62,544 nucleotides of DNA from the NCBI GenBank assembly GCA_008933825.1, contig WBUF01000011.1, positions 1 through 62,544 of the forward strand, given 5' to 3'. How positions within the stretch are numbered: position 1 is the first letter of the stretch; every line of letters begins with the position of its first letter. Both the position numbers and the translations under genes were made by a program. The DNA is from Rhodocyclaceae bacterium (GTDB taxonomy: Bacteria > Pseudomonadota > Gammaproteobacteria > Burkholderiales > Rhodocyclaceae). Of the stretch, positions 1-9,759 are shown one piece after another. The notes beneath the pieces are model-generated. The model had not been told where the DNA came from. It saw only the letters and a program-made list of their open reading frames with translations, and ran no database searches.

Positions 1-1867
1 CCGCAGCCGACGGCGGCGCGACGGCCGGCGCAGCGAGCGCATCGCCCCAGGCGCTCGCATGCAGCACGGAGAGGAGGCTGAGTTCCGGACACGGCAGGTT
101 GGCCTCGCCGCCGCGCAGCATCTGCCAGGTGGCGGTCACCTCGCCGCAGGAAACGATCAGACCGGCCAGGTCGTCGCGCAGGCGCGCCGCCGTTTCATCG
201 GGCAGCGACAGTCCCAGCTCGGCGCGCACCGCACGATTGCCGAACACGCTGCGCACGCGCGGCGGCGCCAGGCTGTCGCGGTCGGCGCCGATGAGTACCG
301 CAGCATCGAAGCGGCGCAGCCGCACCGCCGCCAGATGGGTCATGACGACCGGACTGTCGATGCCCCGGTCGACGAAAGCCGCGTTCTCCAGCTCGCGATT
401 CAGCCATTCGCGCCACTCGCCGAAAGTCAGTCTCGCCGGCACGGCGGCGAGTTCCTCGCGCCGTGCACGCAGCAACGCGAGCAGGGCCCCGCCAGCCGCA
501 TCCTGCGCCAGCCGGTCGACGGCGCCGAGGAGTTCCAGCGCCCGCTCCAGCCCGGCCAGCCAGTCCGCCGCCGTGGCGCTCGCACGCGGCATCGGCCGGC
601 GTGCCGCAGCCACGCGCGCGAGCAATTCGACCGCCTCGCCGCAGCCGGCCTCCCGCGCCAGCGCCGCCTCGAAGCGGCCCAGGCCGTAAGCCAGGTTGTG
701 GCGCACCAATCCCTCTTCCAGTTGCAGCAGGCCGGCCTGGCGGGATGCTTCGGCCAGGTCGCCGAAGACGAAGGGGGACTTGACGAGGTCGAGCAGGTCG
801 CGATGGTAGGCGTCGGCGGCGATCACTTCCAGCCAGGCGTCGACCAGCGCCGCCGCCCGCGTGGTGGACAGCTTCCAGCCGGTCTCGTCCTGCACCAGCA
901 CGCCCTCGCGTTCGAGCAGGGCGCGGGCACGCCGCGCCGCCACGCGGTCGGCCACCACCAGAGCGATCGACTGGCGGCCCCGGTCGAGCCAGTGCTTCAC
1001 TTCGAGGACCACGGCCGCCGCCTCGGCCTCCAGGCTGGCCGCGCCGATCAGGCGCAGGCGACTGGCCAGCGGGCTCAGCGGAAACGCGCTGCGGGCGGCG
1101 GCGGCGCGTTCGGCCAACGCAGGTGCCGCCGCAGCATCGGGAGGCCAGGCGAAATTGAGCGCCTGCATCGGCGCCTCGGTGGACATCTCGCGCTTCGGCA
1201 GGAAAACCGTTGCCGCCTGCCGCACCGACCAGGCCTGGCTGAACGCCTGTTCGACCGGGCGCGGCTCGCCCTCGCAGAGCATGTAAAGGGGGCCGGCTGC
1301 GGCGCCGGCCAGATGCGCCAACGCGATGGACTGGGCAGCCGGGCGGCCGGGCGGGCCGGCGGCTTCCGCCCGCCACAGGCGATGCACGACTTCCGCCTCG
1401 AAGCGCAGCAGTTGCGAGCCGCGCACATCGTAGGCGCGCTCCAGGCGATCGAGAAACTCCCCTTCGTCCTCGGGCAGGCCGACGGCGCGCTCGCTCAACT
1501 CGTCGAACAGCGCGATCAATTCAGCGCAGATTCCCCACAAGGCGCTGTCGGCGAACCAGCCCCGTTCGCGCAGCTGCTGGTACAAGACCAGCTGGCGCTG
1601 GCTGTCCGTCTGACCGCCGGCACCGGCTGCGGTCGCGAGCTGCGCCAGCGTGGCGATGCGCGGCAACAGCAGGGCGCGCCCCGCAGCCTCGGCCAGGCCG
1701 CGGCGCAGCGCCGGCGCAAGGGCCGGACTGGGCGGCACCACCAGGAGGGATGAAAGATCGGGCAGCCGTGCACGGCAATCCGCGACGATCCGCCGCGCGC
1801 AGACATCAACGAAGTCGGCCGTCAGGGGCAGGCTATGGATCGCGACGGCGCACTCGGCCTCGGCCAT
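1..1867 (-). CDS. AddB/RecB-like DNA repair nuclease, 3' end outside window
   Basis: An open frame of about 622 codons reads leftward and leaves the window without a stop, so only the N-terminal part is visible. It starts at an ATG 15 bases after the fdxA stop codon; the fdxA stop lies in the same frame, so no longer start is possible. The protein opens with a stretch like VVPPSPALAPALRRGL and continues as an alpha-rich, Arg/Ala/Leu-rich chain. This matches the betaproteobacterial probable DNA repair proteins that resemble AddB and the nuclease half of RecB. The C-terminal PD-(D/E)XK nuclease region would lie outside the window and cannot be confirmed. Family assignment is by overall resemblance and is moderate; the long open frame is certain. 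A plus-strand frame over the same bases is a GC-driven shadow. Confidence 0.6.
   Translation of the reverse strand, partial: MAEAECAVAIHSLPLTADFVDVCARRIVADCRARLPDLSSLLVVPPSPALAPALRRGLAEAAGRALLLPRIATLAQLATAAGAGGQTDSQRQLVLYQQLRERGWFADSALWGICAELIALFDELSERAVGLPEDEGEFLDRLERAYDVRGSQLLRFEAEVVHRLWRAEAAGPPGRPAAQSIALAHLAGAAAGPLYMLCEGEPRPVEQAFSQAWSVRQAATVFLPKREMSTEAPMQALNFAWPPDAAAAPALAERAAAARSAFPLSPLASRLRLIGAASLEAEAAAVVLEVKHWLDRGRQSIALVVADRVAARRARALLEREGVLVQDETGWKLSTTRAAALVDAWLEVIAADAYHRDLLDLVKSPFVFGDLAEASRQAGLLQLEEGLVRHNLAYGLGRFEAALAREAGCGEAVELLARVAAARRPMPRASATAADWLAGLERALELLGAVDRLAQDAAGGALLALLRARREELAAVPARLTFGEWREWLNRELENAAFVDRGIDSPVVMTHLAAVRLRRFDAAVLIGADRDSLAPPRVRSVFGNRAVRAELGLSLPDETAARLRDDLAGLIVSCGEVTATWQMLRGGEANLPCPELSLLSVLHASAWGDALAAPAVAPPSAA
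423..432 (-). repeat. GACTGACTTT dispersed motif
   Basis: Exact copy on the minus strand, in the AddB-like gene, where it encodes RLTF. Context AGACTGACTTTCGGCG. Confidence 0.6.
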
Positions 1868-1882
1868 GGCCAGCGCCGCGGT

Positions 1883-2206
1883 TCAGCGTTCCAGCTTGTC
1901 CAGCTTGTCCTTCGCCTTGGACCACTCGTCGGCATCGGGCAGGGGGTCCTTGCGCTCGACGATGGGCTTCCACAGTTTGGCCAACTCGGCGTTCAGCGCC
2001 GTGAAGTGCTGCTGCCCGTCCGGCACGTCGTCCTCGGCGAAAATGGCCTCGACCGGACACTCCGCGACGCAGAGCGTGCAGTCGATGCACTCGTCTGGGT
2101 CGATGACGAGGAAATTGGGGCCTTCGCGAAAGCAATCGACCGGGCAGACGTCCACGCAGTCGGTGTATTTGCATTTGATGCAGGGTTCAGTCACTACATA
2201 AGCCAT
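1883..2206 (-). CDS. fdxA: Ferredoxin FdxA, 7Fe/8Fe type
   Basis: This 107-residue cytoplasmic electron carrier begins [17 protein letters not shown]. It has two cysteine clusters, [17 protein letters not shown] near the N-terminus and [12 protein letters not shown] around residues 38-49. That spacing is typical of FdxA ferredoxins carrying a [3Fe-4S] and a [4Fe-4S] centre. A C-terminal Lys/Glu-rich tail of about 40 residues is normal for the proteobacterial family. An AGGA ribosome site precedes the ATG. The gene is followed after 15 bases by the nuclease gene and is divergent from trxA, with which it shares a 294-base control region. Confidence 0.95.
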   Translation of the reverse strand: MAYVVTEPCIKCKYTDCVDVCPVDCFREGPNFLVIDPDECIDCTLCVAECPVEAIFAEDDVPDGQQHFTALNAELAKLWKPIVERKDPLPDADEWSKAKDKLDKLER

Positions 2207-2341
2207 GGCCGGCGTTCCTTTTCCTTGATCTCTGCGGTGTCGCGATCAGCATCGTGCATGGAAATATTAACATAGCGGGGCATGCCCTTTCCCCGGTGCG
2301 CTGCCGCTCTCTTCCCATGCGACGTCTTTTTCGTTAGGATA

Positions 2342-2389
2342 GGCCCCGGAATCGCAAATCCGGGGCCAAACCCTGGTTTTTAACCCCGG
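2342..2389 (+). promoter_or_regulatory. Paired hairpins in the trxA upstream leader
   Basis: Bases 2342-2350 (GGCCCCGGA) pair perfectly with 2359-2367 (TCCGGGGCC) across an 8-base loop. The second arm also contains CCGGGG (2361-2366), which could instead pair with CCCCGG at 2384-2389 around an inner AAACC/GGTTT stem. The two folds exclude each other. They lie in the 294-base gap between fdxA and trxA, about 110 bases before trxA. This could be an attenuator-like leader or just a strong structured element; regulation is inference. Confidence 0.4.
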
Positions 2390-2500
2390 CCTTATTTCCC
2401 GACGGTTTCCCGACTTTCAATCCCTGCGCGACCGCATCACGCGAGCCATGAACTTCCCGACGCCTGCGCGTTCGGCCACTCAACACATTGCGAGGACAAA

Positions 2501-2827
2501 ATGAGCGAGCATATCCACTACGTCACGGACGCCAACTTCGAGGCCGAAGTGCTGCAATCGTCCACCCCCGTCCTGGTGGATTACTGGGCCGAGTGGTGCG
2601 GACCGTGCAAGATGATTGCCCCGATCCTGGACGACGTCTCCAAGGAATACGCCGGCAAGCTCAAGGTGGCCAAGCTCAACATCGACGACAACCAGGAAAC
2701 GCCGGCCAAGTTCGGCATCCGCGGCATCCCGACCCTGATGCTGTTCAAGAACGGCAACGTCGAGGCGACCAAGGTCGGCGCGCTGTCCAAGTCCCAGCTG
2801 ACGACCTTTATTGACAGCAACCTCTGA
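2501..2827 (+). CDS. trxA: Thioredoxin 1
   Basis: This 108-residue cytoplasmic thiol-disulfide oxidoreductase has the classical active site WCGPC (Cys33 and Cys36). The conserved cis-proline lies in [12 protein letters not shown]. Its length and fold order are those of E. coli TrxA. It reduces protein disulfides using electrons from thioredoxin reductase, which is not in this window. The start is supported by AGGA just upstream. The next gene is rho, 162 bases downstream in the same direction; trxA-rho linkage is common in proteobacteria. Confidence 0.97.
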   Translation: MSEHIHYVTDANFEAEVLQSSTPVLVDYWAEWCGPCKMIAPILDDVSKEYAGKLKVAKLNIDDNQETPAKFGIRGIPTLMLFKNGNVEATKVGALSKSQLTTFIDSNL

Positions 2828-2889
2828 AAGACTTAAAGTCCAGCCCGAGTCTCTCCCGCGCCGCGGCAGAACAACAAGATTTCTCCGCC

Positions 2890-2989
2890 GGCGCGGAACC
2901 GGTTCCAAACCCCAAACCAAGTTCCTAACAATTTCCCCTGGACTTTTCGGGTTCTCCTTTCCGCTTCGCCACCTCACCTCTGAGTCCCT
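2890..2989 (+). promoter_or_regulatory. C-rich, G-poor rho leader (possible rut site)
   Basis: The bases just before the rho start codon are strikingly rich in C and U/A and poor in G, for example CCAAACCCCAAACC near 2907 and CCACCTCACC near 2970. Unstructured C-rich RNA is what Rho loads onto. In E. coli the rho leader mediates autogenous attenuation by Rho. The composition is visible here; the autoregulatory role is inferred from that precedent. Confidence 0.45.
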
Positions 2990-4249
2990 ATGCATTTATC
3001 GGAGCTTAAGACTCTCCACGTCAGCCAGCTGCTCGAAATGGCGGTCGCCAACGAAATCGACGGGGCCAACCGCCTGCGCAAGCAGGAACTGATCTTCGCC
3101 CTGCTGAAGAACCGCGCCAAGAAGGGCGAGAGCATCTTCGGCGACGGCACCCTGGAAGTGCTGCCCGACGGCTTCGGCTTTCTGCGCTCGCCCGACACTT
3201 CGTATCTGGCCGGCACCGACGACATCTACGTCTCGCCCTCGCAGATCCGCCGCTTCAACCTGCACACGGGCGATTCGATCGAGGGCGAGATCCGCACGCC
3301 GAAGGACGGCGAGCGCTATTTCGCGCTGGTCAAGGTGGACAAGGTCAACAACGAGCCGCCGGAGAACTCGAAGAACAAGATCCTCTTCGAGAACCTGACG
3401 CCGCTGCATCCGACCGAGGTGCTCAAGCTGGAGCGCGAGATCCGCGCCGAGGAGAACATCACCTCGCGCGTCATCGACATGATCGCGCCGATCGGCAAGG
3501 GCCAGCGCGGCCTGCTGGTGGCCAGCCCGAAGAGCGGCAAGACGGTGATGATGCAGCACATCGCCCACGCCATCACCGCCAACTATCCCGACGTCGCCCT
3601 GATCGTGCTGCTCATCGACGAGCGACCCGAGGAGGTCACCGAGATGACGCGTTCGGTGCGCGGCGAGGTGGTCGCCTCGACCTTCGACGAACCGGCCTCG
3701 CGCCATGTCCAGGTCGCCGAAATGGTCATCGAGAAGGCCAAGCGCCTGGTCGAGCACAAGAAAGACGTGGTGATCCTGCTCGACTCCATCACGCGCCTGG
3801 CGCGCGCCTACAACACCGTGGTGCCGGCCTCCGGCAAGGTGCTTACCGGCGGCGTGGACGCCAACGCCCTGCAGAAGCCGAAGCGCTTCTTCGGCGCCGC
3901 CCGCAACATCGAGGAGGGCGGCTCGCTCACCATCATCGCCACGGCGCTGATCGACACCGGCAGCCGCATGGACGACGTCATCTACGAGGAATTCAAGGGC
4001 ACCGGCAACATGGAGATCCACCTCGAGCGGCGCATGGCCGAGAAGCGCGTCTATCCGGCCATCAACGTCAACCGCTCGGGCACGCGCCGCGAGGAACTGC
4101 TGCTCAAGCCGGAGATCCTGCAGAAGGTCTGGGTGCTGAGGAAGCTGCTCTACAACATGGACGACCTCGAGGCGATGGAATTCCTGCTCGACAAGATCCG
4201 CGCCACGAAAAGCAACGCGGAGTTTTTTGACGCCATGCGCCGCGGCTGA
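2990..4249 (+). CDS. rho: Transcription termination factor Rho
   Basis: This 419-residue hexameric RNA helicase releases transcripts at Rho-dependent terminators. The N-terminal RNA-binding region (about residues 1-125) includes the cold-shock-like segment [11 protein letters not shown]. It is followed by the ATPase domain with Walker A SPKSGKT (179-185) and a Walker B region [16 protein letters not shown]. The length matches the 419 residues of E. coli Rho. There is no clear Shine-Dalgarno before the ATG. Several convergent gene pairs in this window meet with no room for an intrinsic terminator, so Rho may be needed there. Confidence 0.98.
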   Translation: MHLSELKTLHVSQLLEMAVANEIDGANRLRKQELIFALLKNRAKKGESIFGDGTLEVLPDGFGFLRSPDTSYLAGTDDIYVSPSQIRRFNLHTGDSIEGEIRTPKDGERYFALVKVDKVNNEPPENSKNKILFENLTPLHPTEVLKLEREIRAEENITSRVIDMIAPIGKGQRGLLVASPKSGKTVMMQHIAHAITANYPDVALIVLLIDERPEEVTEMTRSVRGEVVASTFDEPASRHVQVAEMVIEKAKRLVEHKKDVVILLDSITRLARAYNTVVPASGKVLTGGVDANALQKPKRFFGAARNIEEGGSLTIIATALIDTGSRMDDVIYEEFKGTGNMEIHLERRMAEKRVYPAINVNRSGTRREELLLKPEILQKVWVLRKLLYNMDDLEAMEFLLDKIRATKSNAEFFDAMRRG

Positions 4250-4256
4250 CGGCGGA

Positions 4257-4285
4257 TTGCAAACCTATTGATATTCTGGGATAAT
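4257..4285 (+). promoter_or_regulatory. Sigma-70 promoter of rpmE
   Basis: TTGCAA at 4257-4262 and GATAAT at 4280-4285 are separated by exactly 17 bases, with TGG just before the -10 giving an extended element. Transcription would start near 4292, leaving a leader of about 45 bases before rpmE. The -35 element begins 7 bases after the rho stop codon. Confidence 0.65.
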
Positions 4286-4336
4286 GCGCCCCTTTTCGAC
4301 GGCCACATCCGCCGTCCCCTGCAAACCGAGGAAGTC

Positions 4337-4552
4337 ATGAAAGCCGATACCCACCCTAACTACGCAGAGATCGAGGTCACGTGCAGTTGCGGCAACAAGT
4401 TCAAGACCCGCTCCACCAGCGTCAAGCCGCTGCACATCGAAGTCTGCTCCGCCTGCCATCCCTTCTATACGGGCAAGCAGAAAATCGTCGACACCGCCGG
4501 CCGCGTCGAACGCTTCCGCCAGAAGTACGGCAAGAAGCAGGCGGCGGCGTAA
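4337..4552 (+). CDS. rpmE: 50S ribosomal protein L31
   Basis: This 71-residue large-subunit ribosomal protein starts [20 protein letters not shown]. Cys16, Cys18, Cys37 and Cys40 form the zinc-binding set of the C+ form of L31. The start chosen is the ATG after GAGGAAGTC rather than an earlier in-frame ATG at 4268, because homologues begin at MK(A/P)(D/G)xHP. The gene has its own promoter and is followed by a strong intrinsic terminator, so it is probably a single transcription unit. Confidence 0.97.
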   Translation: MKADTHPNYAEIEVTCSCGNKFKTRSTSVKPLHIEVCSACHPFYTGKQKIVDTAGRVERFRQKYGKKQAAA

Positions 4553-4571
4553 GCCGCACCAGCCTGGCGAA

Positions 4572-4602
4572 AAGGCAGCCAAGGCTGCCTTTTTCTTTTT
4601 TT
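4572..4602 (+). terminator. Intrinsic terminator of rpmE
   Basis: GGCAGCC at 4574-4580 and GGCTGCC at 4583-4589 form a compact stem flanked by A and T runs. It is followed by a T-rich tract through 4602. It lies 22 bases after the rpmE stop codon and before the glycosyltransferase gene. Confidence 0.85.
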
Positions 4603-4653
4603 GCCGCAGGGTAAAATCCCCCACGCCGGCACAATCTCCCGAAACCGACAACA

Positions 4654-6279
4654 ATGCGTCTGCCGCGCCTGCCCTTTGTCTTTCCGCCGCGCGGCGGCAC
4701 GCTGATCGCCCTGTGCGCGCTGTATCTGCTCGCAGGCCTCGTCGGCCGCGACCCCTGGAAGGGCGACGACACCACGCATTTCGGCGTGGCATACGCCATG
4801 ATCGAGGACGGTCACTGGCTGCTGCCGCGCCTGGCCGGGGAAGTCTGGGTGGATTCGCCGCCGCTCTATCACTGGACTGCGGCGCTGCTGGGCCGGCTGT
4901 TCGCCTTCCTCCTGCCCCCGCATGATGCCGCCCGCCTTGCTTCCGGCCTGTTTGCCGGCCTCATGGTCGCCGGCCTGGCCGGCGCAGCGCGCCGACTCGT
5001 CGGCATCGAGGCCGCGCGCGGGGCGGCGCTGATCGCCATCGGCTGTCTGGGCCTGCTGGTGCACGCGCACGAAACGCAGCCGGCGCTGGCCTTTCTTGCT
5101 GCCGCCGCCTGGATGTATTGCGGCCTTGCCATGCTGCCGCAGCGGCCCTGGCACGGCGGGGCGCTGGCCGGCGCGGCGCTCGGCTGCGGCTTCCTCGCCG
5201 TCGGCCTGCCCGCCCTGATCGCCCTGCTCCTCCTGCTCGTGCTGCTGCCTGTGCTGTGCGCCCCGCTGCGCGCACCGCCGGCTGTGCGCGGCCTGTTCGC
5301 CGCGCTGGCCGTGGCCGCGCCCCTCCTCCTTGCCTGGCCGCTGGCGCTGCACTGGCAGCATCCCGCGGCCCTTGCCGACTGGTGGTCCCGGGAATGGGCC
5401 GATCTCACCATTGCCCCCGGGGTGGCGCACAACCTGTGGGGGATGCTCAAGCTGCTCGCCTGGTTTGCCTGGCCGGCCCTGCCCCTCGCCCTGTGGACGC
5501 TCTGGCGCGAGCGGCGCCGCCTGCGCGAGCCGCGCAACCTGATCCCGCTTGTTTCCTTCCTCCTCCTGTTCGCCACGCAGGGCATTTTTTCGGATCCGCG
5601 CAGCCTGAATGCCCTGCCCCTGCTACCGCCGCTGATCCTGCTCGCAGCACCGGCGACCTTGTCCCTGCGGCGCGGCGCGGCAAACGCCTTCGACTGGTTC
5701 GGCATGATGACCTTCACCCTGCTCGCCGGTCTCATCTGGCTTGGCTGGGTCGCCATGATCGCCGGCGTGCCGGCACAGATCGCCAGGAACTTCGCCCGCC
5801 TGGCGCCGGGATTCGGCGCCCACTTCTCCGCGGCCGCCTTCGCCGTCTCGCTGGGACTGACTATTGCCTGGCTCTGGCTGATCTTCGCCAGCCCGCGCGC
5901 AGCGCAGCGCGGCGCGGCGCACTGGGCTGCCGGCCTCGTGCTGTGCTGGGGCCTGCTGATGGCCCTCTGGCTGCCCCTGATCGACTACGACAGGAGCTAC
6001 CGCGGCGTGTCCGCCGCCCTCAAGGCCGCCGTGCCGAAGGACGCCGACTGCATCGCCGGACGCGGCCTGGGCAGCACGCAGCGGGCCGCCTTCCATTACT
6101 TTGCCGGTCTCAAGACGGTTCGGGAAGGCAGCCGCGCCGCTTCGCAGTGCCGGCTGTTCCTCGTCCAGGGCGGGCCGCAGAAGGAAGTCTTGCCGCCGGG
6201 ATCCGGCTGGCGCAAGATCTGGGAAGGCGGCCGGCCGAGCGACCGCAACGAACGTTTCCGCCTCTACGCCAGATCATGA
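4654..6279 (+). CDS. ArnT/PMT-like membrane glycosyltransferase
   Basis: This is a 541-residue polytopic inner-membrane protein with about ten or more hydrophobic segments. Near the N-terminus it has GRDPWKGDDTTHFGVA and then WVDSPPLYHW. These are the acidic periplasmic-loop and substrate motifs of the ArnT/dolichyl-phosphate-mannose glycosyltransferase superfamily, which uses polyprenyl-phosphate sugars. The sugar and acceptor cannot be read from sequence; lipid A or another envelope glycan is plausible. A short soluble C-terminal part (from about residue 450) follows the membrane domain. Its stop codon overlaps the pgi start (ATGA), so the two genes are probably translationally coupled. Confidence 0.8.
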   Translation: MRLPRLPFVFPPRGGTLIALCALYLLAGLVGRDPWKGDDTTHFGVAYAMIEDGHWLLPRLAGEVWVDSPPLYHWTAALLGRLFAFLLPPHDAARLASGLFAGLMVAGLAGAARRLVGIEAARGAALIAIGCLGLLVHAHETQPALAFLAAAAWMYCGLAMLPQRPWHGGALAGAALGCGFLAVGLPALIALLLLLVLLPVLCAPLRAPPAVRGLFAALAVAAPLLLAWPLALHWQHPAALADWWSREWADLTIAPGVAHNLWGMLKLLAWFAWPALPLALWTLWRERRRLREPRNLIPLVSFLLLFATQGIFSDPRSLNALPLLPPLILLAAPATLSLRRGAANAFDWFGMMTFTLLAGLIWLGWVAMIAGVPAQIARNFARLAPGFGAHFSAAAFAVSLGLTIAWLWLIFASPRAAQRGAAHWAAGLVLCWGLLMALWLPLIDYDRSYRGVSAALKAAVPKDADCIAGRGLGSTQRAAFHYFAGLKTVREGSRAASQCRLFLVQGGPQKEVLPPGSGWRKIWEGGRPSDRNERFRLYARS

Positions 6280-7886
6280 CGCCGCTCACGCAAACCCCGG
6301 AATGGCAGGCCCTCGCCGCCCAGCGCGACACGCTGGCAGGACGGCACCTCAAGCAGTTCTTCGCCGACGATCCGCAGCGCTTCGCGCGTTTCAGTTTCCG
6401 CTGCGGCGGACTGCTCGCCGACTTCTCCAAGCAGCGCCTCACCGCCGAAACGCTGACACGGCTCGTGCGGCTCGCCGAGGCGCGCGACCTCGCCGGCTTC
6501 CTGCGCCGCATGGCGGCAGGCGAAGCCATCAACGCCACGGAGAACCGCGCCGCCCTGCACATCGCCCTGCGTGCCGAGAAGCCTTGCCGCATCGGCGGCC
6601 GCGACGTGCTGCCCGAGGTGCGCGCCACGCGCGCGCACATGCGCGAATTGAGCGAAGCCATCCGCGCCGGCGCCTGGCGCGGCAGCAGCGGCAAACCCAT
6701 CAATGCGGTCGTCAACCTCGGCATCGGTGGTTCCGACCTCGGCCCGCGCATGGCCGTGCAGGCACTGCGCGAATTCGCAGACCCGCAGATCACCATCCGC
6801 TTCGTCGCCAACATCGATCCGGCCGAGTTCGCCGACACGACGCGCGACCTCGACCCGGCCCACACCCTGTTCATCGTCTCCTCGAAGACCTTCACGACGC
6901 AGGAGACGCTGGCCAACGCCCGCGCGGCAAGAGCCTGGCTTGGCGAATGCGACCCGGCGCGGCATTTCCTCGCCGTCAGCAACAACGTCGCGGCGGCACG
7001 GGCCTTCGGCATCCCCGCCGAGAACTGCCTCGCCATGCCGGAGTGGGTGGGCGGACGCTTCTCGATGTGGTCGGCCATCGGCCTGCCGCTCGCCTGCGCC
7101 ATCGGCATGGGCGCCTTCGAGGATCTCCTCGCCGGCGCGCGCGAGATGGACGAGCACTTCCTCGCCACGCCTTTCGCCGAGAACCTGCCGGTGCTGATGG
7201 CGCTCGTCGGCCTGTGGAACATCGACTTCCTCGGCGCCGAATCGCTCGCCGTGCTTCCCTACGCCCACCGCCTCGGCCTCCTGCCGGCCTACCTGCAGCA
7301 GCTCGAGATGGAGAGCAACGGCAAGCGCATCACCCTCGACAACCGGGAGGTCGGCTGCGCCACCGCGCCCATCCTCTGGGGCATGGCCGGCTCGGTCGGC
7401 CAGCATGCCTTCCACCAGTTGTTCTACCAGGGCACGCGCCTCACGCCGATCGACTTCGTCGTGCCGGTGGGCGACGCCGGCCCGGAGCAGGAGGCGCTGG
7501 TCGCCAATGCCCTGGCACAAGGCGCCGCCGTGATGAAAGGCAAAACGCTCAAGGAAGCGAAAGGCCAGTTGCTTGCCGCCGGGAAATCCGAAGCGGAGGC
7601 GGAACGCCTGGCGCCCCACCTCGCCTGCCCGGGCAACCAGCCGAGCACGATGCTGCTGATGCCCAAGCTCACGCCGCGCACGCTGGGCAGCCTGATCGCC
7701 CTTTATGAGCACAAGGTGGCGGTGCAGGGCTGCCTGTGGGGGGTGAACAGCTTCGACCAGTGGGGTGTCGAACACGGCAAGCAGATGGCGCGCGAGATCC
7801 TGCCGAGGATGCTCTCCGGCGCGGGCGACTTCGACGCCTCCACGGCCGGCCTCCTCGCCGCCATCCGCGCCTGGCGGAAGGCGTGA
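6276..7886 (+). CDS. pgi: Glucose-6-phosphate isomerase
   Basis: This 536-residue cytoplasmic enzyme interconverts glucose-6-phosphate and fructose-6-phosphate. Family signatures are visible: VNLGIGGSDLGPRMAV, VSSKTFTTQET, GGRFSMWSAIGLP, and the catalytic GQHAFHQLFYQGT region. The frame stays open far upstream into the glycosyltransferase, but the true start is the ATG at 6276, where MTPLTQTPEWQAL matches family N-termini. The gene overlaps its upstream neighbour by four bases. It abuts orn tail to tail, with no base between the two stop codons. Confidence 0.97.
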   Translation: MTPLTQTPEWQALAAQRDTLAGRHLKQFFADDPQRFARFSFRCGGLLADFSKQRLTAETLTRLVRLAEARDLAGFLRRMAAGEAINATENRAALHIALRAEKPCRIGGRDVLPEVRATRAHMRELSEAIRAGAWRGSSGKPINAVVNLGIGGSDLGPRMAVQALREFADPQITIRFVANIDPAEFADTTRDLDPAHTLFIVSSKTFTTQETLANARAARAWLGECDPARHFLAVSNNVAAARAFGIPAENCLAMPEWVGGRFSMWSAIGLPLACAIGMGAFEDLLAGAREMDEHFLATPFAENLPVLMALVGLWNIDFLGAESLAVLPYAHRLGLLPAYLQQLEMESNGKRITLDNREVGCATAPILWGMAGSVGQHAFHQLFYQGTRLTPIDFVVPVGDAGPEQEALVANALAQGAAVMKGKTLKEAKGQLLAAGKSEAEAERLAPHLACPGNQPSTMLLMPKLTPRTLGSLIALYEHKVAVQGCLWGVNSFDQWGVEHGKQMAREILPRMLSGAGDFDASTAGLLAAIRAWRKA

Positions 7887-8432
7887 TTACAGCTTGATGA
7901 AGTTGTCGCGGTAGTAGCGCAATTCCTCGATCGACTCGTGGATGTCCGCCAGCGCCGTGTGCGCACCCTTCTTCACGACGCCCTTGTAGACCTCGGGCTT
8001 CCAGCGCCGCGCCAGCTCCTTCAGCGTGCTGACGTCGAGGTTGCGGTAGTGGAAATACGCCTCCAGGCCGGGCAGCCAGCGCGCCATGAAGCGGCGGTCC
8101 TGGCAGATCGAGTTGCCGCACATCGGTGAACTGCGCTCGGGCACGAATTCGCGCATGAACGCCAGCAGGGCGTCCGTCGCCGCCGCCTCGTCGGTCCTCG
8201 ATGCGCGCACCTTGTCGACCAGGCCCGACTTGCCGTGGGTATTCCTGTTCCACTCGTCCATGGCGTCGAGCACGGCATCGTGCTGATGAATGACGACGAC
8301 GGGCGACTCGGCCAGGGTGTTGAGCGCGCTGTCGGTGGCCACCATGGCGATCTCGATGACCCGGTCGCGGTCGGGGTCGAGGCCGGTCATCTCCATGTCC
8401 AGCCAGATCAGGTTGCTGTTGTCCTGTGCCAT
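7887..8432 (-). CDS. orn: Oligoribonuclease
   Basis: This 181-residue 3'-5' exoribonuclease degrades di- and oligonucleotides, including pGpG from cyclic-di-GMP turnover. The DEDDh exonuclease motifs are present: [10 protein letters not shown] (Exo I), the segment [11 protein letters not shown] (Exo II), and [18 protein letters not shown] (Exo III with the catalytic His and Asp). The start is [12 protein letters not shown]; an upstream in-frame extension to 8630 overlaps the divergent protease gene and is not conserved. The gene is convergent with pgi and divergent from the M48 protease. Confidence 0.96.
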   Translation of the reverse strand: MAQDNSNLIWLDMEMTGLDPDRDRVIEIAMVATDSALNTLAESPVVVIHQHDAVLDAMDEWNRNTHGKSGLVDKVRASRTDEAAATDALLAFMREFVPERSSPMCGNSICQDRRFMARWLPGLEAYFHYRNLDVSTLKELARRWKPEVYKGVVKKGAHTALADIHESIEELRYYRDNFIKL

Positions 8433-8493
8433 AATTTTCGGGAATTCGAAAGCCTGCATTCTGTCACAGTTCATATCCGCGCATGATCCCGCA

Positions 8494-9759
8494 ATGACCG
8501 CCGCCTTCACCGCGCTGTTCCTCGCCGCCCTGCTCCTGACCACTGCGCTACGCCTGTGGCTGGCACGGCGGCACGTGCGACACATCGCCGCCCACCGCGG
8601 CGCCGTGCCGCCCCCCTTCCGCGACGCCATCGTGCTGGAAGCCCACCAGCGCGCCGCCGACTACACCACCGCGCGCATGCGCCTGGCCATGGTCGAAGTC
8701 GCCTTCGGCGCCCTGTCCGTCCTGGCGCTGACGCTGGGCGGCCTGCTGCAGGCGATGCACGAAGGCTGGACGGGCCTCGGCTTCAACGGGCTAGCCCACG
8801 GCCTCGTCTTCATTGCCGGGCTCGTCGTCCTCGGTTCGGCCCTCGACCTGCCTTTCTCGCTTTACCGCACCTTCGTCATCGAGGAACGCTTCGGCTTCAA
8901 CAAGATGACCCCGCGCCTGTTTCTCGTCGACCTCGTCAAGGGAATGCTGCTCGGCGCGGCCATCGGCTTGCCGCTGCTTGCTGCGGTACTGTGGCTGATG
9001 GAGCAGATGGGCGCCCACTGGTGGCTCTATGTCTGGCTGTTCTGGCTCGGTTTCAACCTGCTGGCGCTCGCCATCTACCCGACCCTGATCGCGCCCCTCT
9101 TCAACAAGTTCATCCCGCTCGGCGACGCCGCCCTGAAGGAGCGCATCGAGCGGCTGCTCTCGCGCTGCGGCTTCCGTGCAAGCGGCCTGTTCGTCATGGA
9201 CGGTTCGAAGCGCTCGGCCCACGGCAACGCCTACTTCACCGGCTTCGGCCAGGCCAAGCGCATCGTCTTTTTCGACACCCTGCTGGAGAAGCTTGCGCCG
9301 GCCGAGGTCGAGGCGGTGCTGGCGCATGAACTCGGCCACTACAAGCGGCGCCACGTCTGGAAGCGCATCGCCATGCTGGCGCTGGCGAGCCTCGGCTTCC
9401 TCTGGCTGCTCGGCATCCTCATCGATGCGCCGTGGTTCTACCGGGGGCTCGGCATGCAGGCCCAGGGAACGGCACCGGCGCTGGTGCTGTTCTGCCTGGC
9501 GGTGCCACTGTTCGCCTTCCCGCTGTCGCCTCTGGCGAGCGCCCTCTCCCGCCGCCACGAATACGAGGCCGACGCCTACGCCGCAGAGCAAACGCGCGCC
9601 GACGACCTGATCGCCGCGCTGGTCAAGCTCTACCGCGACAACGCAGCGACGCTGACGCCAGACTCCCTCTACTCCGCCTTCTACGATTCCCACCCGCCGG
9701 CGGCGGCACGCATCGCGCAACTGCGGGGCGCGCAGGATACGCCGTGTCGCAGAGACTGA
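8494..9759 (+). CDS. M48 family (Ste24-like) membrane metalloprotease
   Basis: This 421-residue integral membrane zinc protease has the catalytic HELGH motif at residues 278-282 and the third zinc-ligand region [11 protein letters not shown] near residue 357. About seven hydrophobic segments surround the active site. The N-terminal half resembles the Ste24/CAAX protease M48 N-terminal domain ([24 protein letters not shown]), so this is Ste24-like rather than HtpX. In bacteria such enzymes act in membrane protein quality control; the substrate here is unknown. The start is the ATG at 8494. The end overlaps rsgA by 16 bases, and its stop codon lies inside a GACTGACTTT motif. Confidence 0.88.
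   Translation: MTAAFTALFLAALLLTTALRLWLARRHVRHIAAHRGAVPPPFRDAIVLEAHQRAADYTTARMRLAMVEVAFGALSVLALTLGGLLQAMHEGWTGLGFNGLAHGLVFIAGLVVLGSALDLPFSLYRTFVIEERFGFNKMTPRLFLVDLVKGMLLGAAIGLPLLAAVLWLMEQMGAHWWLYVWLFWLGFNLLALAIYPTLIAPLFNKFIPLGDAALKERIERLLSRCGFRASGLFVMDGSKRSAHGNAYFTGFGQAKRIVFFDTLLEKLAPAEVEAVLAHELGHYKRRHVWKRIAMLALASLGFLWLLGILIDAPWFYRGLGMQAQGTAPALVLFCLAVPLFAFPLSPLASALSRRHEYEADAYAAEQTRADDLIAALVKLYRDNAATLTPDSLYSAFYDSHPPAAARIAQLRGAQDTPCRRD

Noticed and set aside
59..1753. Long plus-strand open frame (564 codons)
   Set aside because: It is antisense to the AddB-like nuclease, rich in Arg/Ala/Gly/His/Gln, and lacks domains; a GC-driven shadow.
5118..6275. N-terminal extension of pgi by 386 codons
   Set aside because: It is an alternate frame of the glycosyltransferase; pgi homologues start at 6276.
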